From: Anseranas semipalmata
Lineage: Eukaryota > Chordata > Aves > Anseriformes > Anseranatidae
Assembly (NCBI GenBank): GCA_013399115.1
Contig: VXAA01001241.1
Span: 520,768 to 584,767, forward strand
DNA: 64,000 nucleotides
Reading direction: 5' to 3'
Of this stretch, positions 37,101 through 49,200 are shown one piece after another. Within the stretch, counting starts at the first letter, position 1, and the number at the start of each line of letters is the position of its first letter. A program made the position numbers and the translations under genes. A model generated the notes under the pieces. The model ran no database searches. It was not told where the DNA came from and saw nothing but the letters and a program-made list of their open reading frames with translations.

Positions 37101-40100
37101 TAAGGAAATATTAAGGAAAACATGGTAGTTAAGAGCTAGGCTATTTTCTAAACTTTGGTCAAAAACTGCATGTTTTAAATTGATTTTTATACTTGAAAGT
37201 ATTCCTGAGTGATAATACTGAAAGGACTGCCTGTTGTCTTGCGTATGGTTGTGTTCTCTGAGCTCTGTATAATTACAGTTGTGTTCTATGATGTTCGTTA
37301 GCTCTATTTTCCTTACTACAATCAAATGTTTACTCAAGCTACTGAAATAGTAGGATACTTGCATGAGGTAGATTACAGGAGAACAGCTTGATCATCACTA
37401 TTGAAATGTCTTTTCAGTCTAATTTAGTTTGTCCAGTGTAAGTTTGAAAGTCAAACCCTGGTCTTCCACTGGTTACCATTCAGGATGCCTCTTTAACTTA
37501 ATAAAAGTTATGCTTGGGATATCTTACCAGTATCTATCTATCCTATCCTTTTCTTTGCAGGGGTTCCTTTATCCAAGTTATCAGCCCAGGTATGCCTTCC
37601 CACTCCTAATATTGTACGCTATCATATTCCTTCTTTCCCTGTCAGCTCAGTTATCCACTCTTAAGTTCTGAATCTGGGTAGTTGCTGTGACTGTGTTTCT
37701 TCTCTTACAGTACTTTCTGAATGTATTAATAAGTGACGTAAACCTCAGGGGAAATTTCAAATACGATGGGATTACATAGAAAGCTATGGCTGATGTGTGT
37801 GTGTTTGTTAATTAGCAGTTCCAACAAGTGTTGTAAAATATAAAGAGTCTGATGTTTAAAAATGTAAACAAATATCCACCATCAGTAGTTTTTTTTCAGT
37901 GTTCCATGTGAGAAAGGTAGAATACCATTTTATCTGTTTTTACCTGGAAATTAGCAAGTTTTGTGGTTACTGCTAGTTAAAAACAAGCTACATTTTGATT
38001 ATATGAAATATTAAGTGCTCAGCTGCACGATGGCTCAGTTCGCTATGACTTTGTCTTCTCAGGTACATTAATCACCTAAAAACATCAATTGTTTTAAGTA
38101 TTGGAAAGAAAATTATCACTATTAGGATTCTCAGTGAGTATCAGTTAGGTTTGCTACTTAAGCCATAGGCTTAAAAAAGGCCCATTATGTAGAGCAAATT
38201 TCTTAAGTCTCATTCCCTCAAGCAAATGACCCATAACTGGACCGGCATAGTATTCCAGCTTGCTTAAATTACTTCCAGTTGAATACTGTGTTTTAAAGAT
38301 GGCAGGTTAAGCTGAAATATTAAGTCTTATCAATACAATATTACTATTTCAAACTATTTTATGTAGTTACAAGATCAAAAAAAAAGTCTTTCAGTAATAT
38401 TCAATTTGTTTTCATAGCAATATCCAATTGTCTGTTGCCATTTTTCTATCCTTAAACTAGGCATTTCAACAGAATTGAGGAAAAGCTAAAACAGTGCTTA
38501 ATATCTACAGGAAACTAGTATCTTCAATGAGTATTATTCACAATCTACTAAAAGTTTACTATTTGGAAAGTGATCATCTGGACATTGTTCTTAAGTAGTC
38601 TTAACAAGGTGTTGAGGGGGTGTAATGTTTCTTGTTTTCTGGGTTTGGGTTCTATTTTTTTCAAGTGCTAAATTTGGTTCAATTGTATTTTGACACTAAT
38701 TTTAACATAGCATGAGAATGAGTAAAATTTTGTGTATGGATAAGCAACTAACTGCGTGCGCTCATATTAGGTTTGTTTCTAAATTAAGTTTGTTTCTAAA
38801 ACTCACAAGACGTTATTACCACTATCTGCTTTAAGCACTGAGTTTCTAAAGTAGTTTTTTAATAAAATGAGAAATGATATATCACAGCTGTAATGCTATG
38901 TCTTCCAAAGATAATGAGGAGTTACAATTTTTGTAATGAAAAATTAAAATAAGGTTAAAGTGGTTTATAAGACTGCCTACAGACCTAGCAGGATTCTAAT
39001 TAGAAGAAAGAACAGTCAATTTGAGGGATTTGAAAATGTATGGTATAGTGTTGATAGAGGACTAAGAGTGCACTTGCATTTAAGATGTTCGAAAGTGGAA
39101 GATTCAACCAGAAGACAGCATGGAAGAATCAGATATTATTTGCTGTCTGAATCGGTGTGTACACAACAGATTGTGGTTTAGATGTCTTGAGTACTTCAGT
39201 TATGCTGTTCTCTTGTTGACTCAGTGCAACAATCTCTCATCTGATTGCCCATTTCTCTACCATTTCTTAAGTAAAATGAACCTTTGTGCTTATTTTTACT
39301 ATTAACAAACTGTAATGAAGCTTTCGTTACTGTTCAGTGGCCATTCTGGTGTAGTTGTGGCAAAGCAATATAGATGAGGTACTGGCTTAGTAAGTGGCTT
39401 TTTTGAAAAGTCCACTTCCTGCAACTGCTTGCCTTTGGGGCACAGGTAAGGCTTCACTTGTTTAGAATTGACCCGAAAGAAAACATCCAACTTCCCGATG
39501 ACACGTTGTGACGTGTTTTCTGTGCTCTTGCGTTGCACTGAGCCGCAGTGCAGTGAGGGGATGTGTATCGCGCGTGTCGGAAGCTGTGAAACTGCTTTCT
39601 CTTCCTACAAGTATTTGCCCAGGTGGGAAGCTGGGGAGACTCCGTGACATGTAGGGAAGCTTTGAGAGGTCAACAGCTTAGAAACTGAGGCAGGTATTGT
39701 AATACTGCACATCCATCTTAAATTCAGTCTCTTAAATTCATCTTCTTCCCTTATTTTTGGACAGCCTAACAGTGTTATACTTTGATCCAAATATATCTGT
39801 CCCACAAAGTGGGCTCTCTAGGTGGTGGTTTTTGTTAATAAAATGCTTCTTAATTAATATTTTAGTGTGAATTTTCTGTTGATCTATACGTTTACTTATT
39901 ATTTCTACAGTTTCCAAGTACACAATGGGATTGGATTTATCTGATTTTTCTCCAATGTCTCATTTACTGCTGAGGATCTTAGTATCCCATTTAAGGAAAA
40001 TGTAATCACTTCTTAAATAAAAACAAAATAAATTTAGAAGCGTGATAAGCTGTCCTCTTACCATACATATGTGATATTTTTATGAAACAGAAATTTTGGA

Positions 40101-41160
40101 ATTCCAAAACTTGATGATTATGTGTAGATCAAGATAGGGTATCTATGCGTAGGAGCTACTTAGAATAAATAGAATGACTTGGCAGATTAAGGAAACCCAA
40201 AATTAAGAGGTGATTTTCACAGTTGTAATATTGTGTTGTAAAATATACAAATATTGTTTAATAGTACTGATACAATTATTGAATCTCAAGTATTAATTTG
40301 CTCAGCTGTTCAACTGTGGACTAGTGGATTGTGAGAACAGGCATTTAATTTAGATTCAAATTTGTTTCCCTGAAAAGTATTTTTCCTAACATATTTGATT
40401 GCTGTTCTAAAAGATATTTAAATTACCCCAGTATCACTATTTTTGTATCCTCATTGTTTAAACTTTAGTTGGAGAGGGTGAAGTTGATGCTCTTTTTCTA
40501 CCTCTTGTTCTTTGTGAACTGTTACCTTCCAAAAAACAGAGATATGACAGTAGTTAGTATATTGAGAGAGTGATGCATTAGATCCTCTTTGTGTGACTTA
40601 GGTTAACGTTCTACAAGACAGAAAATATGGTAGCATGTAAAAAATTAGCTGTTACCAAAATGTGTAGTACATTTCCACCAAACCATTGGATAAATTAAGC
40701 CCTTGGACATTTTACAGTACTGTTTTTCAGAACAGGAATTAAAATCTGTGTCTCCGGAGGTCATATGACTGCTTTGCAAGGAAGCAGCTTGTAGTTACTT
40801 GGTAGCATCAATGAATATCAAGCATGCTTTCTATTTTGTTAATAAGAAATAGTGTACCTATTATGTTTAAAACCTACATTAAGTCCAACAGTTTAATTTA
40901 CTTATTTGTATGTAATGAGATGTTTAAAATAAATACCTTGTTTATTGTTTGTTCATGGAAGAGAAATTCTCCACATAGAGATGACATATCTAAAAGGCCT
41001 TTATCACCTTAACTTTCAAGACTGAGGGTGAAGCTGAGCTAAATCTCTCTACAGACTTTACCTTCCTACAACCTTTTTATTAAAAGACATTTTTTTTGTT
41101 GTCAGCAGCTCCAATAAGTGAATATTTTGGTTTAATTCTGCATGTGATCTTTGGCAGCCA

Positions 41161-41179
41161 CAAAACAAACAAACAAACC
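41161..41179. repeat. (AAAC)n short microsatellite
   Basis: About four AAAC units. Confidence 0.8.
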
Positions 41180-42097
41180 AAGGAAGCCTGTTAGTTTTAA
41201 GTACTTCAGCCTGTTAGCTGAATTAACAAGTAGACCCTGTTGCGTACGAGGGCAAACCATGTATCCTTATCATTTAACTTCCTTGTGTTCCACTTAAAAA
41301 CATCTTTATATGGACTGTCTTAAACTTCTGATGACTTGAGGTTGTAAAGGAACATACAGCATAATCTGAAATGCTGATGAGAGGAGAGAGGGCACTTGTA
41401 GAAAGTGGCTTCTTGTCTTACTGTCAAGGAGTCTGTTATGCTTGAAGTTTTATGTTTCTGTTGAAATATGTAGATATTTTTGGATGTGCAGGTGGTAGAG
41501 TGTCAAATTTTCTAGTTCTTTTTTCTCTTAAGGAATTCTTTGTAAGAATCTTTTGATTCATGGGAAAATATTCTGAATGCATTTGTGTATTTTATTTTTT
41601 CCCTGCATTCAACAACCAGTTCCATGATTTTCTTATGCTAGTTGTCCTTTCTTAAGGACATGTAACCAGTACAGAATGATTTTTGCAAATACAGGCTTTT
41701 AAAATCTCAGAAAAAAAAACAACTTTCTAGTGAAGCTAAACTAAGTGGGAAAGGGAAAGGATGTGTAAGATCGTGTCAAGTGACATTGCTGTGCACAGCT
41801 CAGGAGCATCAGCTGGCCATGATGACACAAGGTTGGGGTTTTGCTTCTTGCCTGTGTAGTAGAATTGCTACAGACAAAATGAAAATAGAACGAGGGGAAG
41901 CCAATAGCATGGGTGTTGCTGGAGGCAGTACCTGAAGACCGTCAGTGACGTGTACATTCAGCAGTGCAGGCAAATGCTGCATGCTTCGGTGCCGCCTGTG
42001 AGGATGGCCGCCCACACGTTGTGCAGGACGGGGCAGGGCAGTGAGAGAGGCTGGGGCCAGGCCCTGCAGGTGTATTGCTTTCCTCTCATCACCTCAG

Positions 42098-42151
42098 GAG
42101 GCAGCTCTGAGCCCCTTGCACCCCTTAGGCTGTTGTTGCCTGAAGAAGAAG
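42098..42151 (+). other. Candidate 54-nt cassette exon inside TENM2 intron
   Basis: The segment is preceded by a pyrimidine-rich acceptor (tgctttcctctcatcacctc followed by AG at 42096-42097) and followed by a perfect donor, AAG/GTGAGT (GT at 42152-42153). Its 54 nt keep the frame. Read in phase 1, as required after the upstream coding exon, it has no stop and would add GGSSEPLAPLRLLLPEEE. Phase 0 is also open and phase 2 is not. There is no transcript or conservation evidence available here. Acceptor-donor pairs like this occur by chance at a rate of about one per window this size, so the call is tentative. Confidence 0.3.
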
Positions 42152-42326
42152 GTGAGTGAGAAGCCAGGGAGAGCTGTGGGAGATTCGGCGTGGCTGTGCA
42201 GCTTTTTGGGAGGGCAGGGAAAGGTGCCTGTGTGGAGCACTGGGAGCAGGGTGAAGTACGGAGTAGGCCAGGACAGTGTCCAGGCCGAACGGCAGGTGCC
42301 AAGCAGAGCATAGCAGCCTGACTTCT

Positions 42327-42413
42327 GGGACGGGGAAGGTGGGGCCTGGGGATTGGAATAGGATTAACATAGGGTCTTGAGGAGGGGAGCACCTGGGGAG
42401 AGGGGGCTGAGGG
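42327..42413 (+). promoter_or_regulatory. Two adjacent G-quadruplex motifs
   Basis: 42327-42351 has four G runs of 3-4 with loops of 2, 5 and 3 nt. 42384-42413 has four G runs (4, 4, 5 and 3) with loops of 7, 3 and 4 nt. Both satisfy the canonical G3+N1-7 pattern on the plus (sense) strand, 175-260 nt after the donor-like site of the 54-nt segment. Intronic G runs near 5' splice sites are known hnRNP H/F sites that favour exon inclusion; that role here is inferred. Confidence 0.6.
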
Positions 42414-43079
42414 AGAAGTGGCATGAAATTGGGGCGGATGGGATCTGAAGGACTGCAGGTCACTGCCAGTGCCCTGCCTAACTGTGCAGCTGCACCAGAA
42501 ACCTCTGTCTGCCAGCCTTCTGCTGTAACCCCTCTTCCTTCACGCTCCTGTTGGGTTGTCTTCTGCTGTGGTCTGAAATATGTTTCAGTTTTGGGAAGTG
42601 AAAGGCAGGAAAACGGATGATTTATTGTACAACCTGGGAAGCATTATCTGACAGTGTCAGAAGGGCAGGAGGGAGGCTGCGTTCCCAGAGGTCTCCATGG
42701 ACCAAGTCAGAAGAGGTTGTGGGTGGTGGTGGCAAATGAAATGGATGTTCATACTCCTAATCCTTCCTCTGCTCTTTCTACTTAATACATATCACACAAC
42801 CTATGTTTAAGGGTGGCTGAAATGTATCTGGTTGGCTTTATTTACCTGGAGGTGACGCAACTGAACCGTATTTAGCTCCCAATGTCCAGATGTGTCTCTG
42901 TCATCCTCAGTAGATTAAGCAAAATTGAAGGGACATACTGTGACAAAGGGAGAACACACGTTTCCTTCTTTTCGTCTTCAGCTTGTGAATTTCCAATTTA
43001 AGAAGAGCTAATGAGCTTTTCCAAATGATCTTGCTGCCAGCACTCTTAAATTGTCATTTGGCTTTTGTGTTAATTTTGG

Positions 43080-43094
43080 AAAAAAAAAAAAAAA
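43080..43094. repeat. A homopolymer
   Basis: A run of about 15 A within the intron. Confidence 0.8.
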
Positions 43095-43482
43095 GTGCAA
43101 AATGCCTTTCCTAAAACCGCAAGAAATTTTAGCTTGGTATAGAGCCTTTTTAGTAATTCCTGAGTTTAGTGGTGTCTTTAAGAAGTGTGTAGGCTACAAA
43201 TGCAAATACTATATCAGCTCTTGAGGGACAAAAGCTCTCAAATCCATATAGCAGTTATTTAATGTTTCTAAACCATAGACTGACTGAAGGAAAAACCACT
43301 GGTAACTTGGACTTGTTCTGAAATGCCATTATAGTCAAGTTGCTATCTATATGGGATACCTAATGTGCAAGACTGCAAAATAACCATATGTTTAATACAC
43401 AATTTTCACAGTAGAACGTAGTTTTTAATACAGCAGGCTTTGCCTGTAAGCATGAGAGGGCTTTTCCAGAGGGGAACCAGAG

Positions 43483-43575
43483 ACATCATTATCTGAGAAG
43501 GGAGGAACGAGGCAAGGGGAAGCGACTTGCCAAGAGTCACCACCCAGCGCGGTGGTGTGCTGGGACCAGTTTTGC
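43483..43575 (-). mobile_element. MIR-type SINE fragment (minus strand)
   Basis: The block ggcaaggggaagcgacttgc, then caagagtcaccacccagc, matches the reverse complement of the MIR core 'aggttaagtaacttgcccaaggtcacacagc'. A weaker match precedes it (acatcattatctgagaagg for 'attatccccattttacagatgagg'), and one follows in the 'gggaccagttttgcagg' region. The fragment is diverged and partial. Confidence 0.6.
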
Positions 43576-44027
43576 AGGTGTGATGGCAGGGGACTGTGGT
43601 GTGGGCTGTGCGACAGCTGAATGCTTGCTGGCGTCTTGGAAAGCAGTTCTGCCCAACTAAGTAGAGCTCAGAAAAAAAACTTTCCTTATTAACTGTGAAT
43701 TAATTAGATCATTAAACAGGAATTTAAGAGGAATGCTCAAGTGACGAATAGAATCAAATGTTTCACAAGCACTACATGTTATTCCAGTTTTTGTCAACAA
43801 ACAATGCATATTATAGAATATTGAGGCATCAAACAAAATATCAAAATATTATGAAGTAGTTATGATGATTTCACCTTCCAGGTCATTATATGCTTATCCT
43901 GTGGGACAGATATAGGTTGTCCACTGAAATGTTAATAGATTAAAATGCTCTGAACTTAAAAGTGGATCTGCTATGGTTGCCCCTGGTGGGGAGCACCAAT
44001 GCGAAGACTAATTCTTTGTTTTCATAG

Positions 44028-44059
44028 CTGGATGAAGTTCCAACACGTCCTGCTGGCAG
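44028..44059 (+). other. Candidate 32-nt microexon-like segment
   Basis: A strong acceptor (ctaattctttgttttcat followed by AG at 44026-44027) and a donor-like GCAG/GTGAGA (GT at 44060-44061) enclose 32 nt. Phase 0 is open (LDEVPTRPAG). In phase 1, which TENM2 needs, the reading depends on the preceding base and the length shifts the frame. It would therefore be frame-changing if joined to TENM2, or non-coding. No further support. Confidence 0.2.
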
Positions 44060-45044
44060 GTGAGAAGAGCATGATGTTTATATTACTTAGAGAACTTTTT
44101 TGTCTGTTTCCATAAAATCATAGTAAAACTTTCAAAAGCAATTTGGATCAAAAAGTAAATTGGAGATTGGGGAAGCAAAAATGGCATAAATAAAGCAAAA
44201 TAACACAAAACAGTTTGTAATTGAACTGCTATCTATTTTTATATCTAATATTTGTAGCTGGGTTTTATCAACTTTGAAAGTTCAGACTCAGTACACATTG
44301 ATCTGGGAAGACATTGTTCTTTGATAGGATAAGGATTTCTGTGACCACCTCTTTACAGAAATTAGATTTTTTTTAATTAATTATTTAAATTTCCAAGTGC
44401 ATTTAAAAGTACAGTATAAATTCACATACAATGATAAGCAACATAAAAATTATTTTTAGATGTTAGGAGTGGAAGATTGTATTGGTTGGTGGCCAACTTT
44501 TTTTTTATTATTATTTTATAAGAGCAGATGCGGATCACGTGAGTTTCATTTTACTCTTCTTTATAATTGCATATGAGCTATGGGTTACAAATTTACCAAA
44601 TTTTGTCATAACAGCGATGTTATCATCTTGTACTTTCAGCCATCATTATCTCATCCTACTATTGAAAGTTGGGCTTTGCTATCTCACTGATTAAAGACAG
44701 CATAAAATGTCCACATTTGAGTATTCTGAAGAATATGCCTAAAAATGTGTTTTAGATAGTTTTGGTGCAGTTTTAAATATAATAATAGCAAGACCACAGG
44801 AAATAATGAGTTATCTGTGTTTACTGGTGGCAGAGTTAGTGTGTAGTACGTTATTCAGTGCACCTCTCAAGCTCAGGCAATGCTGAAGTCAAGGGACAGT
44901 GTTTGCATAGGCCTCTATGGGTTTTGAATTGCTCTTGTAATAGCATCTTTCCCCTGTCTGTGACTGAACTCAGCGAGACTACTGAGCCTAACGTACATTG
45001 CTGCTGCAGGGCCTACAGCTACGCATAACTCTTCCCCCGGCCTC

Positions 45045-45065
45045 TTTTTTTTTTTTTTTTTTTTT
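45045..45065. repeat. T21 homopolymer
   Basis: An uninterrupted run of 21 T. Confidence 0.9.
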
Positions 45066-46154
45066 AACTCTTAATAATTTATATCCACAGTATATCTGAG
45101 TTCACTCTAAGAAGCATCCATTGTAATTTTTACAGTTTTTAATATGAGATTATTAATACTTGCTTACAAAGATTCTGTGACTGTTTGGCCACCGCTGTTT
45201 TGATGTACTTGAACACTCTGTTCTTTGCTATTCTGCATTGGGACTGCATGTAAAGCAACTGTCAGTCTGCTAACGTGACGTGAAATTTCATCTCAGCAGG
45301 ACTATCATAAGCTATGCTTGGTTTTGTTTGTTCCAGAAGAATGTAAGATATTGTTCTCCAGTGATACAAACATTTGAAATATATTAATAATGGAAATTTT
45401 TTTATAGATCTGTAAATTGTAGGTGGCATTTTACTCTGAATTAGGACTGTTACATGCGAAAAGTAATTTTTCAGCTACAGTTCCCCGGTGTACTGTATTT
45501 AGAAGCACCAAAATGCATTCCTATCCTACTTCTCTTTACGTAGTCATCTTTATTATTTATTTATACAGACAACATTCTTACCTTTGGGAAACAAATATGA
45601 TGGTATTTTTTTTGACCATGAACATTTTTTCACTTAAGAGGCAGATTTTTTTCAGAGCTTTTTGATTAAGAAGGAAGAAAAGGAAACTAATTATTATGAA
45701 CTATAAAATTATTCAGTACTGATTTTAGTAACCAGTAGATAATCCAGGGTACTCTAAGGTGCAATTCTTTTTTCTTCTATTTAACAGGCCTTTAAATGAT
45801 AATGAACTTGTCTTGATATGCATGTTAATTTGCAGTGAAAGGTGGTAAATGAGAAAAGTTACCCAAGATGTAAAGTCTAAGATAAAAAACGTGAAATGCA
45901 TCCACTTCATCTTTTATGTTGCTGAAAATGATATAAAATGGGAGAAGACAAAGACTCAGTTGAATGCTTAAGAGTGAAAAATGTATGTTTTAAGTAATTC
46001 ATAGTTTTCTTTTTCCTGAAGAGAAAAAAAGCTGAGATTATATGTCATCCTGATGTACCAAATCCTATTTAAATAATTATGAGATGTTTGGATTTTGTTA
46101 TTTTTTGTCTTACTCTAACTCACATATTATACCATTGGGATAAATTACGTTGGC

Positions 46155-46235
46155 TTCATTCCCATTTTACAGACAAAGTGCGTGAGGGAAAGATTAAGTG
46201 AGTTGCTTAGGGGCATGAATAGTATTGTGAGCAGA
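46155..46235 (-). mobile_element. MIR-type SINE fragment (minus strand)
   Basis: The block cattcccattttacagacaa, then aagattaagtgagttgctta and ggggcatgaatag, corresponds well to the reverse complement of the MIR core 'tccccattttacagatgagg .. aggttaagtaacttgcccaaggtca'. The fragment is partial and old. Confidence 0.7.
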
Positions 46236-49200
46236 AAAAGGAAAAAAAAAAATCTCTTTTTGCACTTAGATTAGTAATCCATTTTTATTTACATTAGCTA
46301 ATATTTTCAGTGTTGTTTTTTTCTTCCTTATCTGTTTTCTACGTAGCATGGATTCTTAACTAATCAAAAATTATTTTGATTCTAAGCAAACTTTTCTGAT
46401 AAGTGAAACTTTAAGCCATCCATCACAAGGGAGAATTTCACTTCAGTTAATTCCATGTGTCTCGCCTTCATCTAATTTTCTGATATTGGTAGCAAATACA
46501 TATTGCCTTTATCCATCACAGAAATGTAATAATCATTTAGAAAAATAAAGCTTAGAGTGCTTTATTTGTTGTTACAAAATAGAATTTAAAAAGATGAAGG
46601 TGAAGTCAAAGACATGCTTTTACTAGGTTTTATTAACATAGGAATTACTCATGTTCAAGCAGTTTGACAGCTTTATTAATATAATTTATTTAATAAAGAA
46701 GTCTGACACTGCTGGGTTGGGGGAAGAAGAAAAAATAGTCCAAGAAATGGGAAAGGTAGGCTTTAAGAGACACAGTAGTGGAGGATGAGTGAGGACTCTT
46801 ACAATTTAGAGATGAAAGGTAAAATAAAAGGAAAAGAAAATTACAGGAAGAAGGGAAGAAAAACAATTTGCCAAAATTCCTAGGAGGAGCATAGCTCTGA
46901 CTTAAAGCACGAGTAAGACCTCAGAAGTCAGTGCTACCTATGGTCTTTCATTGTGAATCAAAGTTCATTTTGTCTCTGTGGTGACTTCTTAAAATGTGAA
47001 TGCTACTTGACTGTGCACGTTTTGAGAATACTTTTGCCTTCCTGGTTAAACCTAGTATTTGCTATTCAGGGTCTCTTCCAGAGACAGTTTTCTTCACTCT
47101 TTGTGGGGTATTTTTAAAGAAAATTTACCACAGTCTCCATTACAAAAAATCTCTCTTGCTTATTGTGTTCCATGGAGTCAGGAGATCTAGTCATAAATCA
47201 GCTTCCCATTGAGAGGAGGTAGCAGGCAAATGCAGCCCCTGAGCTGAGCATGGATGCCCTTGCATCATGAGGGAAGAAAAAATACATTTAACATGGCATG
47301 GTATGGCCACTTTCCCCTTTGTTTAGTAAATCTACATTTGGAAGCTGTAGCACAAATATTCCAGCCAGTCTTTTAGTCTAAATCTGAGGGGTTTAATTTA
47401 TTCTAGTGGATGAGTACATTTGTGGTTGGAGTGCAAGAGAAAAAAACTGTGTTTCAAGTGTGCTGTTGTGGTCACTTGATTCTTTGCAGTACTGGTGCTG
47501 ATAATGACTTGCTTATATTGCTGGTGCCAGTATAATTTGAAGTCCCCTGTGCAATATTTACAGTGTTTAGCAAAAAAATGAACTAGCTAAGACTTCCAGA
47601 CTTATTCAGATTATTTCATCCTTCTAAGCAATGCAAGTCTTTTATTGAAAGTATTTATTGAAGTATTTATTGAAAACTATCTTGCTTCACGTTTTTTGTT
47701 TTTCTGAAATTTGGGGTACCTCGTCACTGTTGAAAATTAACACTCCTTTTAGAGAGTTATCTACCCAACCTTGATATAAAACATAGAGTTTACATGCAGG
47801 ATTTGAGTTCTAGTTGTTCTTCAGCCAATAATCCTATATCTTCAGGCAACCACTCATTTAAGAGCTCTGTTTTCCTATCTAGCATGGTGGGTAATGAGTG
47901 GGTATGGGTTGTCTTCCGCAACTTTCCTCTGTGTGATACTTCAATGTATTTGCAAAAGGTGATGTAGAATAATGTGGGCAATGCTAAATATATATGTATA
48001 GCTTGTATGTGTGGCTGGCCAGCCTCATCTGTCCACAGAGAATAGGAATTTCTTTTCCCACCCATTTATTTTCAGAAAGCAAGGAAATACGAGTTACCCT
48101 CAGGTAACTATGAAGTGCAGGGTGAAGTCTTTAGAATTCATAGAACTTTAGAAAAAATGCATGCAAGAAGTATTTTGAATTCCAGGTAATTTTAAATGTG
48201 CATGGTTAAACAAAACAAACCCATCCATACATAATTAAGTAATTTAAAAATCTGTTCATAAAAGTCAAAATGTTTTATGTAGAGACAATGCTTGTAATTA
48301 TCAGTGCCTCCAAGAAAATTAAACTGGAAGTGTATCTAAATGAAGACATTGAGACAAAAAATCATCATAGTGGTTTAAAAATAGTGGTTAAACTGCTTTA
48401 ATTCGCTTTGTGGGCACTCTTTTTCAGAATTTTAGTCAACTTAATTCAGTTTCATTAATTGATTTTGCAAGCCATCGAACATTTTAACATTGAAGTTAAA
48501 ATACTGCATTTCTAAAAGTCAGAGTTCCTGTAGCTATATTTATTAGTTTAATCTTCATATTTTCCTCTTAACGTTTCTGGGTTTGTACAGTTAAATTCTT
48601 ACATAGATATATTTAAAGAGAGAAATCAGTTTTATAAGGGCTTTGGCTATCAATCATTTTAAGGTAGCAACTCAATGCAGAAGTCCCAGTGGAGGCAAGC
48701 TCCTGTTCCTGTGTCAAAGTCACGGCTGGAAATGATACTCAGCTGCCAAACTGATATCACCGAAGGAGGGGGGCCAGTATTTCGTTCAGAAGTTTCCGAA
48801 TAATAATGCGGTGTGTTCTGAGTAAAACTAATTGCTGAGTATAAACAAACACTTTAATGACACTGTTCTGTGAAGAACAAGTGATCTGACCTATTTTATT
48901 AGACATTTGATAATTCTTTTTTTGTTTGTAACAGATGTAGCAAAATCAAGAAACCTGATTCAGAGTCCTCTGCCATGCCCTCCACATTGTAATTTACCAT
49001 TAGTTTCTCTTCTAGTCTGAAAAAAAGCTTGTTACTATTCCAGTTTGGAGGTGCCATTAACAAATTTAGGTCCCAGGGTCACTGTCTCTTTTCAATTCAT
49101 GTACGTGAAGTAAAAGGAATCAAGGCACATGTGATACCATCTAGATCCAGTCCTGCATTACTTGTGACTTGTATGTAATACAGTTTTCAATTCAAAGAAG

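Larger units (their letters stand above)
42000..42470. other. GC-rich, G-run-rich intronic block
   Basis: Nearly 470 bp is clearly GC-richer than the surrounding intron, with purine-rich G runs on the plus strand and few CpGs. It includes an exon-like segment (42098-42151) and two G-quadruplex motifs. Long open frames here (for example minus 41958-42392, 144 codons) are probably a by-product of the GC bias and have no recognisable domain. The low CpG argues against a currently unmethylated island. Confidence 0.6.
43576..46154. other. AT-rich intronic sequence
   Basis: No gene is recognised apart from the 32-nt exon-like segment. T21 occurs at 45045-45065, directly after a short GC-rich clause (CTTCCCCCGGCC). 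Confidence 0.6.

Noticed and set aside
41958..42392. 144-codon minus-strand frame rich in Pro and Ser
   Set aside because: Explained by the GC-rich, G-run-rich block on the opposite strand, and no family match.
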